Source: Saccharina japonica (Eukaryota; Sar; Phaeophyceae; Laminariales; Laminariaceae). From it: a DNA stretch of 64,000 bases. Below, in pieces: positions 12,601 through 19,349 of the stretch (its first letter is position 1; each line of letters opens with the position of its first letter). The stretch is taken from the NCBI GenBank assembly GCA_008828725.1, contig MEHQ01002737.1, forward strand, positions 409,651 to 473,650, given 5' to 3'. The notes under the pieces are model-generated. The model did not search any database and was not told the origin of the DNA. It saw only the letters and a program-made list of their open reading frames with translations. The translations under genes were made by a program, and so were the position numbers.

Positions 12601-15600
12601 CTGTCCGATAGGTGTCAGGTTGTATAGCACATGCCTTCGCACGCAGCTGGAGAGGGCGGGAATACGGATCACGCTGTTACACATTGATTTGGACGTGTTT
12701 GTGCCGTCAATCATAACACGGCGGCCGAGCAGAGACCTTGCCCTCGCAGTGGAAACACAGGACTTCTCTGTCTTCATAGCCGCACTATGGCCAACCTTCA
12801 GACCGATCGAACAGAGTAACAACCGGGCGAAAATCTACGCACCCATGCAATTATTTCGCTGCGGAGGGGTCGTACCCAGAAGTGATCATAGACGCCAACG
12901 GCCGTGTTATATATAAATCTGGTTGTTGGTAAGAAGGGATAACCTACTGTCCTGCTGCAGTAGCCTACTCAGTCAGCGCTGACTCAGTAGGCTATAGTAG
13001 GCTATTGAACTAGGCTATAGTAGGCTATTGTCGTAGGCTACTGTAGGCAAGTAGACTATCCCTTCTAACCGAAAAAAGTAACCTTTGTGAGTTCGACGAA
13101 ACCTCACCATGCCGCCTTGTAGCCAACACTTGCCTTTGAATGCTGACGGTAGTGGCTCTTGGTCAAGCCCTTCCCCTTTGAACCCGCTCAGTCGCGGCGA
13201 CAAGCTCGGCAAGAACCGAATCGTAACGTTTTGTCTCCCGTACGGCGGGATGGTCCCGTCTAGCGGCTCAGCCTGCACACCGTTCCGTGAGTTCAGGTGA
13301 CCGGGAATGAAACGATAAACGGAGTTGTCGCAAGCGTAAGCTGAAATATAGCCGAGGTTTTAGCCTGAACCGTTATTACGGCGGACCATAGTAAATAGGA
13401 CCAAATATTGTTCGTAAAAATAGTTAAATATATAGGCTTTTGCGTTTACCGTAGGTCCTATTTACTAGTATTACTAGTATTACTAGTATTTACTATGCTC
13501 CTCCGTAATAGGAGTTAGTGAAGTACTAAGAGTTGATTGGACGGGTGATACTAATAGTATACTAATAGTAAGATAACACACCCCCTGGGACGAATTTCCG
13601 ACTCGATTTTCTCCAAAACCATGCCTTAGAGGGGCCATGGCTTATTGATAGAGGGGGCACGCACAACCACAAGGGTGGTGTTGGGAATATCTCATCGAGG
13701 CCTTTCCATAGGAGAACCGCTCGGTAATATGAGTATTTGCACTCTCTGCGTCGTTAAGAGAAAGCCGGCTTATTATATACCAGGTAGCACATTCGTCCGA
13801 GGGTGTGTGTTATCTGACTAGTAGTGTCCTACACTAATATCATCACCCATGAGATACCCTAACCAATGCGGCATGGTGTTGCACCCAAAATCCTTGATCG
13901 CCAGCTATAAAGCGTTCTGGGCCGTAAAATGATCAAGGCCCGCAATGATCGCTTTCAGTCGCCGCTCGACTCAGCAGCGGCCAGTGAACCAGAACTAAGC
14001 CCGGTAAAAAAATACATGGTACATAACGTATTCAGCACGCTCTCTTTACAAGTGCCCGCTGAGCACGATCTATTACGGAACGTTCAGATCTGGCAAGAAA
14101 AAACAAAACAACGACAACCCCCGTCCATTTCCACTCCCTTTTCCCGCGAAAAGTAAAAAACCTCACCCCGAATGGTAGCTGCTCTTTTGTGTTGCTTTCG
14201 CTCTTCCCCTGTTCGTCCCCTCCCCCCGTTCCGCCCTGGCCCCGTCCGCCTCGAACACCGTCCGAGTCCACTGAAACCATGAAAGGCGCGGCCTCAGGGC
14301 CGTCGTTGAAAAGCACGTACTTCATCTCTGCCCGGCAGCCGTAATGGAGCGTGCCAAACTCCGCGACGGTGGGCTCTAAAGCCAAGCCCGAGTCTGTTGG
14401 CGAACAAGGGGTAAGTTTGGTAAGAGGAAGAGGGAGGGGCGAGGGAATGCGCTTCTTTGAGAGTTTTGATTCGGCGATGTGTGCGTTTCATATATTGTGG
14501 AATCCAACTTTTTCGTATGGAAACCCCTCTAACGGGCAAGGCTGGCAATTTTATCTCCGTGTGGCGGGGATAACTTCACCGTGTCTAGGCGCCGACACAT
14601 AAGACTGCGGCGGTGTTGCCCCACGGATGTGATGTGCAAGGACGAGGGAGGAGATTGCGGCAGCAGCACTCGCGTGTATGCCGAGTGAACCTGCACCCGG
14701 CATCCTATTTCTAGATGCGTTGGCGTCGGACAAGTCGTCCGGGTGATGCATGGCAGCAGGCATCGGTTGGATCACAAAACGCCGTACTGAACGTTATTCC
14801 CTGTAAAATCAAACAATGAGCATCATGTTGCACCGACACCAGTAGGTTGATGGATGGGATGATCCTGCCAACCTCGAATCGGAACAATCATATTCGAGTA
14901 CCTCCGTCCAGCAGCCTTAGTTTTTGCGGGCATACGGAGGCGCTGATGTCGATGACGCTGTCCTGCTGGCCGGGCACGACAAGTGTCGCCAGTGCCCGGA
15001 ACGGCTCTGCAGCGCTCCACCTCGTGGCATCAAAAGTCACCTGTGACAAAAAATAAACGTGTACCGTATATACGTAGGGAAGAATTGTTTCAACATCAAA
15101 CTTTTGAACTGTCGTAACTCATGGAGCTCGGAAATACGACGACGGCTACGATTGCTATGATTGTTTTTGTTCAAATACCGTGCTTGGTAGCTCGCTTCCT
15201 TGTCAATTGCACGGCCATTTCTTTCGATCTACGGTTCGGCCTTAATTCGTTTAACAACTGTTAGTTTTATCTTGCAACTCGCAGGAGCCCCTGCGCCGCA
15301 CCGAGCAAGAAGTTTCACTGCATCCTTGCCTACTTTGCAAACCCAGGACCGAGTCCGAGTGGCCAACATTTTTGCCACACTGTCCAGACAAGCCGCGATA
15401 ACTTTCTGTCGACACACTTACCCCTAGCTGTGCCACGCTGCTGCACGAGCTGCCCTCAGACGGTGTCGCCATAGAACCCTCCGCGTCACGGTATCCTCGT
15501 CCTTCTTCTAAAACCCCCTGCAACCGCCCCCAGACACATTAAATAAATCGGGGGGGGGGAAACGAGGCAATTGCAGAATTGAGGCATAAAGCACATGCTA

Positions 15601-18600
15601 GGATTCAGATCAAGAACCGCTCAACGGTAGGTGTTGCAAAATCTGGAGGCATGTGTGGAGGATGCACCATGACCGTGCGGTACCATCTCGGAAATATGCG
15701 TAGCATTAAGACAACGAGCACTCCATAAAGTGGAGGCTTCAGGAGCAAGCACACGCTACTGGCTGTGCCACGAACTTCAGTCAGCCATCTCCTGTCTACA
15801 CGAGCCACGGCGATTTTGCGGGTGTTGGAAGAATGTTGGTTCAACCTACTGTGGAAAACAGCGCGAACAAGACCCGGGCGGCCCATCCTCCGGCATGCAG
15901 GCTTGAACCACCCTAGTCCATACTCGATAGAGCTTCTTGTAAACCGTGCGTTTCACCTTCACCAAGGCATATTGTACCCACGGGCTAGATGATGGCGATG
16001 GGTTATTGTAAGAGCAACAACATAAAACACACGCCATATACACCCTCTTAACCCTGCCTACAAGCTTCAACTAAACCGCATTGCCCCTTTTCTTTGCGTC
16101 GTACCTCTGAAGGGCTGAAGACGATCGGCAGCGTCTTGTCCCAGGTGACAGAGAAGCTAGCCTTGCGACTACCCTTGTTGATGAGTGACACCGTGCCAAA
16201 CGCCTTCTTCTCGTTGGACACGGTTCCAAATTCCACCGTGCGGTTGTGGACCACAGCAGGAGTCGGCCTCCGAGCTAGCAAGGGAACCTCGACCTAAATT
16301 GGAAGGATCGGTTGGGCGAACAACAGCACGTGCGAGGGCGACAACCCCCATGTCACGTAAGACACAATTATATCCGGGTTAAGTTTGACGACAGCTAGTC
16401 GTGGCAGAGGGAAATGAAGAGTGGTTGTTTCGGAGGGCTGGTGCGCTCGAAGCCCAACGGCAGACGCTACGGGAATGCGTGTATCTTCTCGGCGAATGCA
16501 GACACAAAGATTCACGGCAGACGCGACACTCGAAACAGTTGTCGTGCCCATAATAACCAAATAAAAAACCCTTCTCTGCGAGAAACACCTGCTCCCAGGG
16601 GGAGGTATCCCTCGGTGACACCACGGGTTATTGGCGATATTTCATGCTATAGTTCGTTCACGGTCTGTCTCGATAGTTTTTTTCATGCTCTATGTCACTG
16701 CCGTAGCAAATAAATATAACCCGTGGCTGTAACGACGACCAGTTGCCCCGATTTTGACGATTGGGGCTTAATGCTGCCATAAGAAGCCCTACATTGCAAA
16801 AATCTCTGGCAGGAAAGCAGGCTATTGACAGCGCTACGCCGGTACACGTACAATAGTTTTTACTGCAGCAGTATATATACTGCACACCTGGTACCTGATA
16901 CAAGACACCTGACATTGTTCTGACAGCGGTTTCAATGAATTAGGGCGTTGCACGATGTGATAGGTGGCAGATGGCATATCAGTACCGACCTTCCTCATAC
17001 GAGTGATATCTGGTTGGTACATCATGGCGTCATGACGCGGTATGGCGATGCGCCACTTGGTTTGACATGCGGTTGATTGACTCGGCTTGCGACGACATGG
17101 CGCTTGTACACGCCTTTCACTAGACACGCGGCGGGTCGTAATTTTTACAAAAAGTCAGGATTCGGCAACCCTCGAGTTGCCAAATGTCCTCTGTACGACT
17201 CTGTTGCTATAGCAGTGCGATAGGATCAAATACGATGCTCCCATATTATGTTCCCTCTTTCGCTAAATTAATTAATTATACGGCTTACGTCCCGGCCAAC
17301 TAAGCAGAATACGACATTTTAATTAATTATACCCCCCGTACCACGATGTATTTTCCTACATATCCTATGTTAAGAAATAGATACGACGTAGTATCGTACT
17401 CAATTATGTGTATACTCATGTACTCGCAGTACTATACTACTACTGTTTTACCCTTATTCAATTACTCCCTGACAGATATTTCTACAGGAGACATTTGTCA
17501 GGGAGTATTCGAATACGGGTAAAACAGTAGTAGTATAGTACTGCGAGTACATGAGTATGCACATAATTGAGTACGGTACTACGTCGTATCTATTTCTTAG
17601 CATAGGATATGTAGGAAAATATATCTACAGCAGGGCAAGGTTTAACAGCAGAATCCGTGTACACCCGGTACCTGGCACACATTATTTTACAGCAGTATCG
17701 GTCCAATAAGAAATAACCTACAGTCCTGTAATACAAACATAAGGCTCACTCTTCGGCAGGTGCTATGAGAAAATTGGACTGAGAAATCGTGATCAACGGC
17801 GGGCACTACACTCAATCCTACCAGGTACGAGTATACAACGAGCAATAATTATTTTTACGGGGAACCATAGTAAATAGGACCTACGGGACCCACAAAAACC
17901 TATATATTTACATATTTTTACTAACAATATTTGGTCCTATTTACTGCGTATGGTCCTCCGGAATTGTCTACGTATGATCAAGTTGTTCAAGGATGAGGTT
18001 TGCTCAGATTAGGCTGTTTCTATTAATAGTGGGCGGGCCCATACTGCTACAGGGGATGACATAGTAACAAGTTCACCTTGTCTTCGCCCGATGTGATGAC
18101 AAACTTGTCCGCATACTCCCGAACCTCGCCCAGCGCAAACGGACTGCCGAGGTCGTCAACCTCATCTTCGTCGGGAAGCTGAAACTCCACCTCCGCGCGG
18201 ACATCAAGGCCCGGCGCGAGCCCGCCGACAGGCTCGTAATTGAGGCTGAACACCGGAGTGCGGGGGGGCGTGACGCTTATGCGGCGCATCTCTGTACAGG
18301 TGTTTTGTACGGAAAATGTCAGTACGAAGAGGAGTCCTGCACGAACGTCTTCGAAGAACACCTGAGGACGTTCGTTCGCGGAGCAAAAGAGTTTTGGAGA
18401 GTTCGATAGGAGAGTGAGAGTGGGACGCAAGGTTGAGTGAAAACCGTTGCAGGGAGGAGCATTGGAACTGAGGGCCAATTCGACGAAAATGCTGTCAAAT
18501 TCCGAGCATACAGCAGACAGCACGCATGTGATGTACTCGTGTATACGAAGTGTTTGTTTCGTGGTTCCTAGTTCCCACTGATTTTGCCAGTCATCGGCTC

Positions 18601-19018
18601 TCTGAAGCGGGGCAATCAAGGCGTGATATCACATATATATACGTGCACGAGTAGCATACAACGCATACACACAAGCTTGCACATCACCACCACACCAACG
18701 CCAACACATCGTACATACACCAAGCAGCAGACTCCGTGAGTCGACGTTTGTCATTGCAGACCACATACACCCTCGGCACCAAGCACCAACCTCTGGCGGC
18801 GTGACTGTGATGCCTCGGGGATGATGCACCGCCGTCATTGCAACGAGCTTCCCACCACGCGGTTGCTGTTGTTGTTGTTGTTGTTGCTGCTGTTGTAGGG
18901 CATTGGCGGACCCTTGCGAAGGGCCCGCCAGTCCCGTAATGCCCAAATCCTTCCGCAACTGCGAAGCACTTCCATAGTTGCCGACTGAGGAGGGTCCTGG
19001 TTCGGCAGCCACCGTCAT
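544..19018 (-). CDS. CFAP47: CFAP47-like flagellar central-apparatus protein gene, 5' part (19 exons, partial)
   Basis: This is a spliced gene on the minus strand. The ATG is at 19018 and the 3' part runs off the left edge. The 19 exons recovered encode about 1,050 residues, where vertebrate CFAP47 has about 3,200. The product is a chain of ASH/MSP-like beta-sandwich domains with repeated cores such as VEFGTVSNEKKAFGTVSL, RVVRFGACPCYERRDVVV, LDLGQVTIGSANVRNFAV and VLDFGRASVGVEIVRVVTLQ. A charged helical linker and a RPATQAETRDC linker separate the domain groups. Domain order and both linkers match my memory of CFAP47 rather than HYDIN or CFAP65. CFAP47 is a component of the axonemal central pair. 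The calponin-homology region expected later in the protein would lie outside the window. Most junctions close in phase. The joins 13108/12343, 12163/11790 and 5529/4280 do not, so small exons are probably missing there. Introns are about 0.2-2 kb and rich in repeats. Confidence 0.85.
1240..1470. repeat. GATCTGTAT decamer array, copy 1
   Basis: A tandem run of the 10-mer TGATCTGTAT (about 1300-1350) sits inside a longer segment that also carries AGCCGTA...CTGTATGATC and GGGTTGGAT..CTGTACTA. The same arrangement recurs at about 6400-6575, so this is a dispersed element with an internal microsatellite. It lies in the intron between exons 18 and 19. Confidence 0.55.
1472..1580. mobile_element. 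Short TIR element (MITE) copy 1
   Basis: An element of about 110 bp with the family's right inverted terminus (GGTCCTATTTACTA ... CCGTAATA) and a degraded left one. The internal ACCAACAATGTTTGGTCC matches copies at 8806, 13374, 17852 and 43398. It has no coding capacity and is intronic. Confidence 0.6.
1715..2017 (-). CDS. CFAP47: CFAP47 exon 18
   Basis: The exon has 101 codons in phase 0/0. VEGGQDKVLEVSGKLSEARC comes first. A Thr/Asn/Ala/Ser/Pro low-complexity insert of about 40 residues (NNTTTTANTNTNAAASS) follows. The next ASH core is VLDFGRASVGVEIVRVVTLQ, NVGKSPAVFCVDAPELKQ. The insert sits in a loop between domains and is probably a lineage-specific microsatellite expansion. Confidence 0.88.
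2220..2515. repeat. Dispersed repeat, copy 1 (partner at 4355-4650)
   Basis: Matching blocks occur in the same order at 4355-4650: GGTAGAGG.TGCACCAT, ACTTGA....CTCACCCAAAA, and GTTTCAGCCAAAAAAAGGTA followed by CCTCTATCGT.GCACGCG. It lies just downstream of the exon 17 donor in CFAP47. Confidence 0.5.
2520..2729 (-). CDS. CFAP47: CFAP47 exon 17
   Basis: The exon has 70 codons in phase 0/0. FPEGSLESTLRHPLTLTNGG is followed by NSTASFAWTTRGAFTVSPEK, and the exon ends PGCKASESLVLK. The LTNGGNSTASFAW...SPEKG.I pattern is a textbook ASH core. I took the acceptor at ACGATAG because only that one keeps frame with exon 16; a nearby CAG breaks the frame. Confidence 0.86.
3003..3119 (-). CDS. CFAP47: CFAP47 exon 16
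   Basis: The exon has 39 codons in phase 0/0: VFRKALKMSINSGAVLQFSL then LAHTVPVSVELDRDEVEMK. It gives the closing strands of one ASH domain and the first strand of the next. The acceptor is TTATAG and the donor GTAAAC. It reads seamlessly into exon 17 (EMK-FPEGSL). Confidence 0.87.
3765..3865 (-). repeat. Solo fragment related to module A of the large inverted repeat
   Basis: Read on the minus strand, this stretch matches about 47545-47640 inside module A. Both have a CACACTAATT.CAAGT core, then GTGGGACCAG-like sequence, then TTCTTAAGGG. A similar fragment, GTGGGACCAGTTCTTAAGGG, is at about 57666. Part of module A is therefore a dispersed repeat family. The fragment lies in the CFAP47 exon 15/16 intron. 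Confidence 0.5.
4084..4280 (-). CDS. CFAP47: CFAP47 exon 15
   Basis: The exon has two bases and 65 codons. LGQVTIGSANVRNFAVTNNL leads to PAQVVPAGATAGFDVHFKCH and TEQ. It is the first half of the fifth recognisable ASH domain. The acceptor is CGTTAG and the donor GTGGGA. Phase 0 into exon 16 is exact. Confidence 0.86.
4355..4650. repeat. Dispersed repeat, copy 2 (partner at 2220-2515)
   Basis: This is the second copy of the element at 2220-2515, diverged but with blocks in the same order. The best-kept block is GTTTCAGCCAAAAAAAGGTA near 4598. It is intronic in CFAP47 between exons 14 and 15. Confidence 0.5.
5529..5633 (-). CDS. CFAP47: CFAP47 exon 14 (TQAETRDC linker)
   Basis: The exon has 35 codons in phase 0/0: ADINKLITRKFKQRPATQAE then TRDCAAPIGREQLAK. 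The x-TxQAExRDC element is a conserved linker just before an ASH domain in CFAP47 relatives and is good evidence for the identity of the gene. The next exon needs one carried base, so the short GP-containing strand normally between them is missing from this model. Confidence 0.8.
6400..6575. repeat. GATCTGTAT decamer array, copy 2
   Basis: This is the second, more diverged copy of the element at 1240-1470, with the same order of parts: GATCTGTATGATCTG repeats, GTCTAGCTCAGG, GAGCCGTA, then a GATCTGTACTAC end. It is intronic in CFAP47, between exons 13 and 14. Confidence 0.5.
6865..6995. repeat. GGGTC / GACCC foldback microsatellite
   Basis: GAGTCGGGTCGGGTCGGGTC (about 6880-6900) faces GACCCGACCCGACCTGACCT (about 6957-6985) across roughly 55 bp, so the two arrays can pair. 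It is intronic in CFAP47. Confidence 0.55.
7148..7262 (-). CDS. CFAP47: CFAP47 exon 13
   Basis: The exon's first base completes an arginine. It then reads WMESEEPVPRLPPAQDEPLF and LHVPLNGQGQGGGASDVK, in phase 0 at a GTACGC donor. This acidic, proline-rich linker corresponds to the E/P-rich segment before the second group of ASH domains. Both phases match the neighbouring exons. Confidence 0.7.
8340..8455 (-). repeat. Poly-C/G-flanked short element, copy in CFAP47 intron
   Basis: Between two C runs lies sequence which, read on the minus strand, contains CATGGCCGTA, GACCATAGACCCTCGCATCC and a CGGGACGG end. Related copies are at 27805-27890 (plus) and 32833-32880 (plus, partial), and a shorter one with GTGCATGACCGTAGT is at 36036. 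Confidence 0.5.
8510..8676 (-). CDS. CFAP47: CFAP47 exon 12 (charged helical linker)
   Basis: The exon has 55 codons plus two bases. It reads DLALREQSRRDSDAWLTVQR, then LKRENAAAERAAVRYARAQ and ends GVEMGMG. It is a charged, probably helical linker like the one that follows the fourth ASH domain in CFAP47. The acceptor is taken as CCCGAGAAG. A longer exon starting near 8730 is possible, since the frame stays open upstream (LVRLALVSFPEK). The donor is GTGACA. Confidence 0.65.
8806..8914. mobile_element. Short TIR element (MITE) copy 2
   Basis: The ends are TATTATGAGGGACCAT and ATGGTCGCTCGTAATA in inverted orientation, followed inward by GTAAATAGGACC and GGTCCTATTTAC. It is about 109 bp and noncoding. 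It lies in the intron between CFAP47 exons 11 and 12. Confidence 0.7.
9733..9802 (-). CDS. CFAP47: CFAP47 exon 11 (short)
   Basis: The exon completes a serine and then adds 23 codons (TTHTVGSVGGVDAAFRKLTF and SMQ) before a strong GTGAGT donor. Phase agrees on both sides. The acceptor (GATAG) is weak, so the 5' edge is the uncertain one. Confidence 0.5.
10709..10856 (-). CDS. CFAP47: CFAP47 exon 10
   Basis: The exon has two bases that complete a glycine, 48 codons and two bases. GVDMLPADFKPKFNFVLSES leads to AWLRPKPFETVNLLATN. The inter-domain linker begins here. The frame is fixed by phase from exon 9 and by phase into exon 11. Another frame is open across the segment but is arginine/serine-rich and has no family resemblance. 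Confidence 0.72.
11182..11278 (-). CDS. CFAP47: CFAP47 exon 9
   Basis: The exon has 32 codons plus one base. VLTFCPTQLGHFRSVLKLSL is followed by GGDALVIPIRVV. It gives the closing strands of the fourth domain. The acceptor is a CAG after TTTTC and the donor GTGAGG. The split glycine codon is completed by exon 10. Confidence 0.82.
11728..11790 (-). CDS. CFAP47: CFAP47 exon 8 (short)
   Basis: The exon has 21 codons, APNFTSTPSKGLLQPMQSQN plus T, in phase 0/0 before a GTGAGC donor. The F...P..GLLQP.QSQ pattern is the middle of an ASH domain and leads straight into the VLTFCP strand of exon 9. The ELPV to APNF join looks incomplete, so part of the strand between them may sit in an unseen small exon. 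Confidence 0.7.
12163..12343 (-). CDS. CFAP47: CFAP47 exon 7
   Basis: The exon has 59 codons, reading KILFENAEKRGDTVSLSVAG, then KGVQPTVKVTQRVVRFGACP and CYERRDVVVGINNTGELPV. It is the opening of the fourth domain, with the cysteine-containing RFGACP turn and the NNTGELPV strand seen in CFAP47 relatives. The acceptor is GTCCAG after a C-rich tract. The donor is GTGCAA or, 5 bp earlier, GTCAGG. Neither neighbour joins perfectly in phase. Confidence 0.78.
12950..13060. repeat. TAGGCTA repeats with a 34-bp near-perfect palindrome
   Basis: A palindrome with arms TAGCCTACTCAGTCAGC and GCTGACTCAGTAGGCTA (about 12961-12994) has a single mismatched pair. GTAGGCTATTG-type repeats follow to about 13060. 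It is intronic, just 3' of CFAP47 exon 6. Confidence 0.55.
13108..13272 (-). CDS. CFAP47: CFAP47 exon 6
   Basis: The exon has 55 codons in phase 0/0, reading AEPLDGTIPPYGRQNVTIRF and LPSLSPRLSGFKGEG and ending KGKCWLQGGM. The GTIPPYG...TIRF...GF pattern closes the third domain and matches the equivalent turn in animal CFAP47 as I recall it. The acceptor is TGTGCAG and the donor GTGAGG. The next exon found needs one carried base, so an unrecovered small exon probably follows. Confidence 0.8.
13374..13510. mobile_element. Short TIR element (MITE) copy 3
   Basis: The termini are TATTACGGCGGACCATAG and CTATGCTCCTCCGTAATA, with inner GTAAATAGGACCAAATATTG. An internal ACTAGTATT triplication lengthens it to about 137 bp. 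It is intronic in CFAP47, between exons 5 and 6. Confidence 0.7.
14167..14393 (-). CDS. CFAP47: CFAP47 exon 5
   Basis: The exon completes a GAC codon with exon 4 and then reads SGLALEPTVAEFGTLHYGCR and MKYVLFNDGPEAAPFMVSV, the start of the third domain. A Gly/Glu-rich low-complexity stretch (GGRGQGGTGGGDEQGKSESN) and LPFG follow. The donor is taken as GTGAGG, leaving phase 0; one 5 bp further on is possible. Confidence 0.82.
14902..15040 (-). CDS. CFAP47: CFAP47 exon 4
   Basis: The exon has 46 codons plus one base. VTFDATRWSAAEPFRALATL leads to VIDISASVCPQKLRLLDG. The acceptor is TCACAG and the donor GTACTC. It supplies the closing strands of domain 2. The exon 3/4 join is in phase but lacks the usual short PAGG-type turn before VTF, so a very small exon between 15041 and 16104 may be missing. 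Confidence 0.8.
15041..16104. other. CFAP47 intron 3 (no feature recognised)
   Basis: The intron is about 1.06 kb. Open stretches at 15250-15520 on the minus strand do not resemble the protein family and were not taken as exons. A very small missing exon could be here. Confidence 0.4.
16105..16293 (-). CDS. CFAP47: CFAP47 exon 3
   Basis: The exon has 63 codons in phase 0/0, reading VEVPLLARRPTPAVVHNRTV, then EFGTVSNEKKAFGTVSLINK and ending SVTWDKTLPIVFSPSE. It finishes domain 1 and opens domain 2. The acceptor is TTTAG and the donor GTACGA. The hydrophobic alternation and the FGTV...LINKG core are diagnostic of the family. Confidence 0.87.
17347..17623. repeat. Long hairpin, two arms of about 133 bp (foldback/MITE-like)
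   Basis: The left arm, about 17347-17480, and the right arm, about 17491-17623, are near-perfect reverse complements separated by about 10 bp (TTTCTACAGG). Landmark pairs are CAGTACTATACTACTACTG with its complement and TTTTCCTACATATCCTATG with its complement; only a handful of mismatches are visible. It has no coding capacity and lies in CFAP47 intron 2. Confidence 0.75.
17852..17966. mobile_element. Short TIR element (MITE) copy 4
   Basis: The left end is TTTTTACGGGGAACCATAG and the right end is TATGGTCCTCCGGAATTG. The internal orientation is opposite to copies 2, 3 and 5: AACAATATTTGGTCC lies near the right end. It is about 115 bp and intronic in CFAP47 (exon 2/3 intron). Confidence 0.7.
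18077..18361 (-). CDS. CFAP47: CFAP47 exon 2 (first ASH/MSP-like domain)
   Basis: The exon has 95 codons in phase 0/0, running from VFFEDVRAGLLFVLTFSVQN to YADKFVITSGEDK, with a CAG acceptor and a GTGAAC donor. The pattern of a short strand, a ...TFSVQN... strand, PPRTPVFSL and then GLAPGLDVRAEVEF is the classic opening ASH domain of CFAP47/HYDIN-family proteins. It joins directly to exon 3, whose VEVPLL strand completes the domain. Confidence 0.85.
18791..19018 (-). CDS. CFAP47: CFAP47 exon 1 (start, polyglutamine)
   Basis: The exon has 76 codons from the ATG at 19018, opening MTVAAEPGPSS. It carries a run of 11 glutamines (about 18863-18896, mixed CAA/CAG) and ends HHPRGITVTPPE before a GTTGGT donor. 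I chose this ATG because the next upstream in-frame ATG (19222) would leave only 40 bp to the divergent gene. A GTAAGC lies just upstream of the ATG on this strand, so an alternative first intron cannot be excluded. Confidence 0.65.
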
Positions 19019-19262
19019 CCGCTTACCTTCCACCTCTGAGGTGTGCCGCCCGTGACGCCGCGAGGTCGTGAAAATCAAGCAAAAAACAAATAAGGACGGT
19101 TTCGCACCCAATCCTGGACAGGCGTTTTTCGTTTTTCCTACGAGCACCCGGCATCCCCGGGCGGGCGAGCGGGCGGGCGCGCGGCGGGTATCATTTGGAT
19201 CCGAGCTCGCGGCCTGAGCCACAGCTCATACTGACGAGTAGCTCCTTGGGGGTTAGTCGAAG
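19019..19262. promoter_or_regulatory. Divergent (bidirectional) promoter interval
   Basis: These 244 bp separate the two predicted start codons, CFAP47 leftward and the coiled-coil gene rightward. The interval must hold both 5' UTRs and the core promoters unless an upstream exon exists. It contains a very GC-rich block (GGGCGGGCGAGCGGGCGGGC, about 19158) and no TATA box that I can see. Shared control of two flagellar-type genes is inferred from the spacing only. Confidence 0.5.
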
Positions 19263-19349
19263 ATGGCTGTCTACCTGCCGCAAGCGGTGGAGGCTGTATC
19301 TTCTTCTTCAACACAGCTAGGTTGGATGGAGAGAGAACTCGAAGTGCAG
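19263..19349 (+). CDS. Coiled-coil gene exon 1
   Basis: The exon has 29 codons from ATG: MAVYLPQAVEAVSSSSTQLG then WMERELEVQ, in phase 0 at a CAG|GTGCGT donor. No in-frame ATG lies closer to the divergent gene. Confidence 0.6.

Larger units (their letters stand above)
16294..18076. other. CFAP47 intron 2 (repeat-filled)
   Basis: The intron is about 1.8 kb. It carries the long hairpin (17347-17623), MITE copy 4 (17852-17966), AT-rich ATTAATTAATTATA stretches (about 17265 and 17318) and three TACCAGGTA-type motifs (near 16886, 17660 and 17819). I see no gene. Confidence 0.5.

Noticed and set aside
544-19018. Identification as HYDIN
   Set aside because: HYDIN shares ASH/MSP-like domains, but the order of domains, the charged linker after the fourth domain and the RPATQAETRDC linker fit CFAP47 better as far as I can recall the families. 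A profile search would settle it.
18629-19222. Longer CFAP47 N-terminus starting at 19222
   Set aside because: It would leave about 40 bp between divergent start codons, and its extra residues are Arg/Pro-rich with no family resemblance. I chose the internal ATG at 19018 but cannot exclude the longer form.
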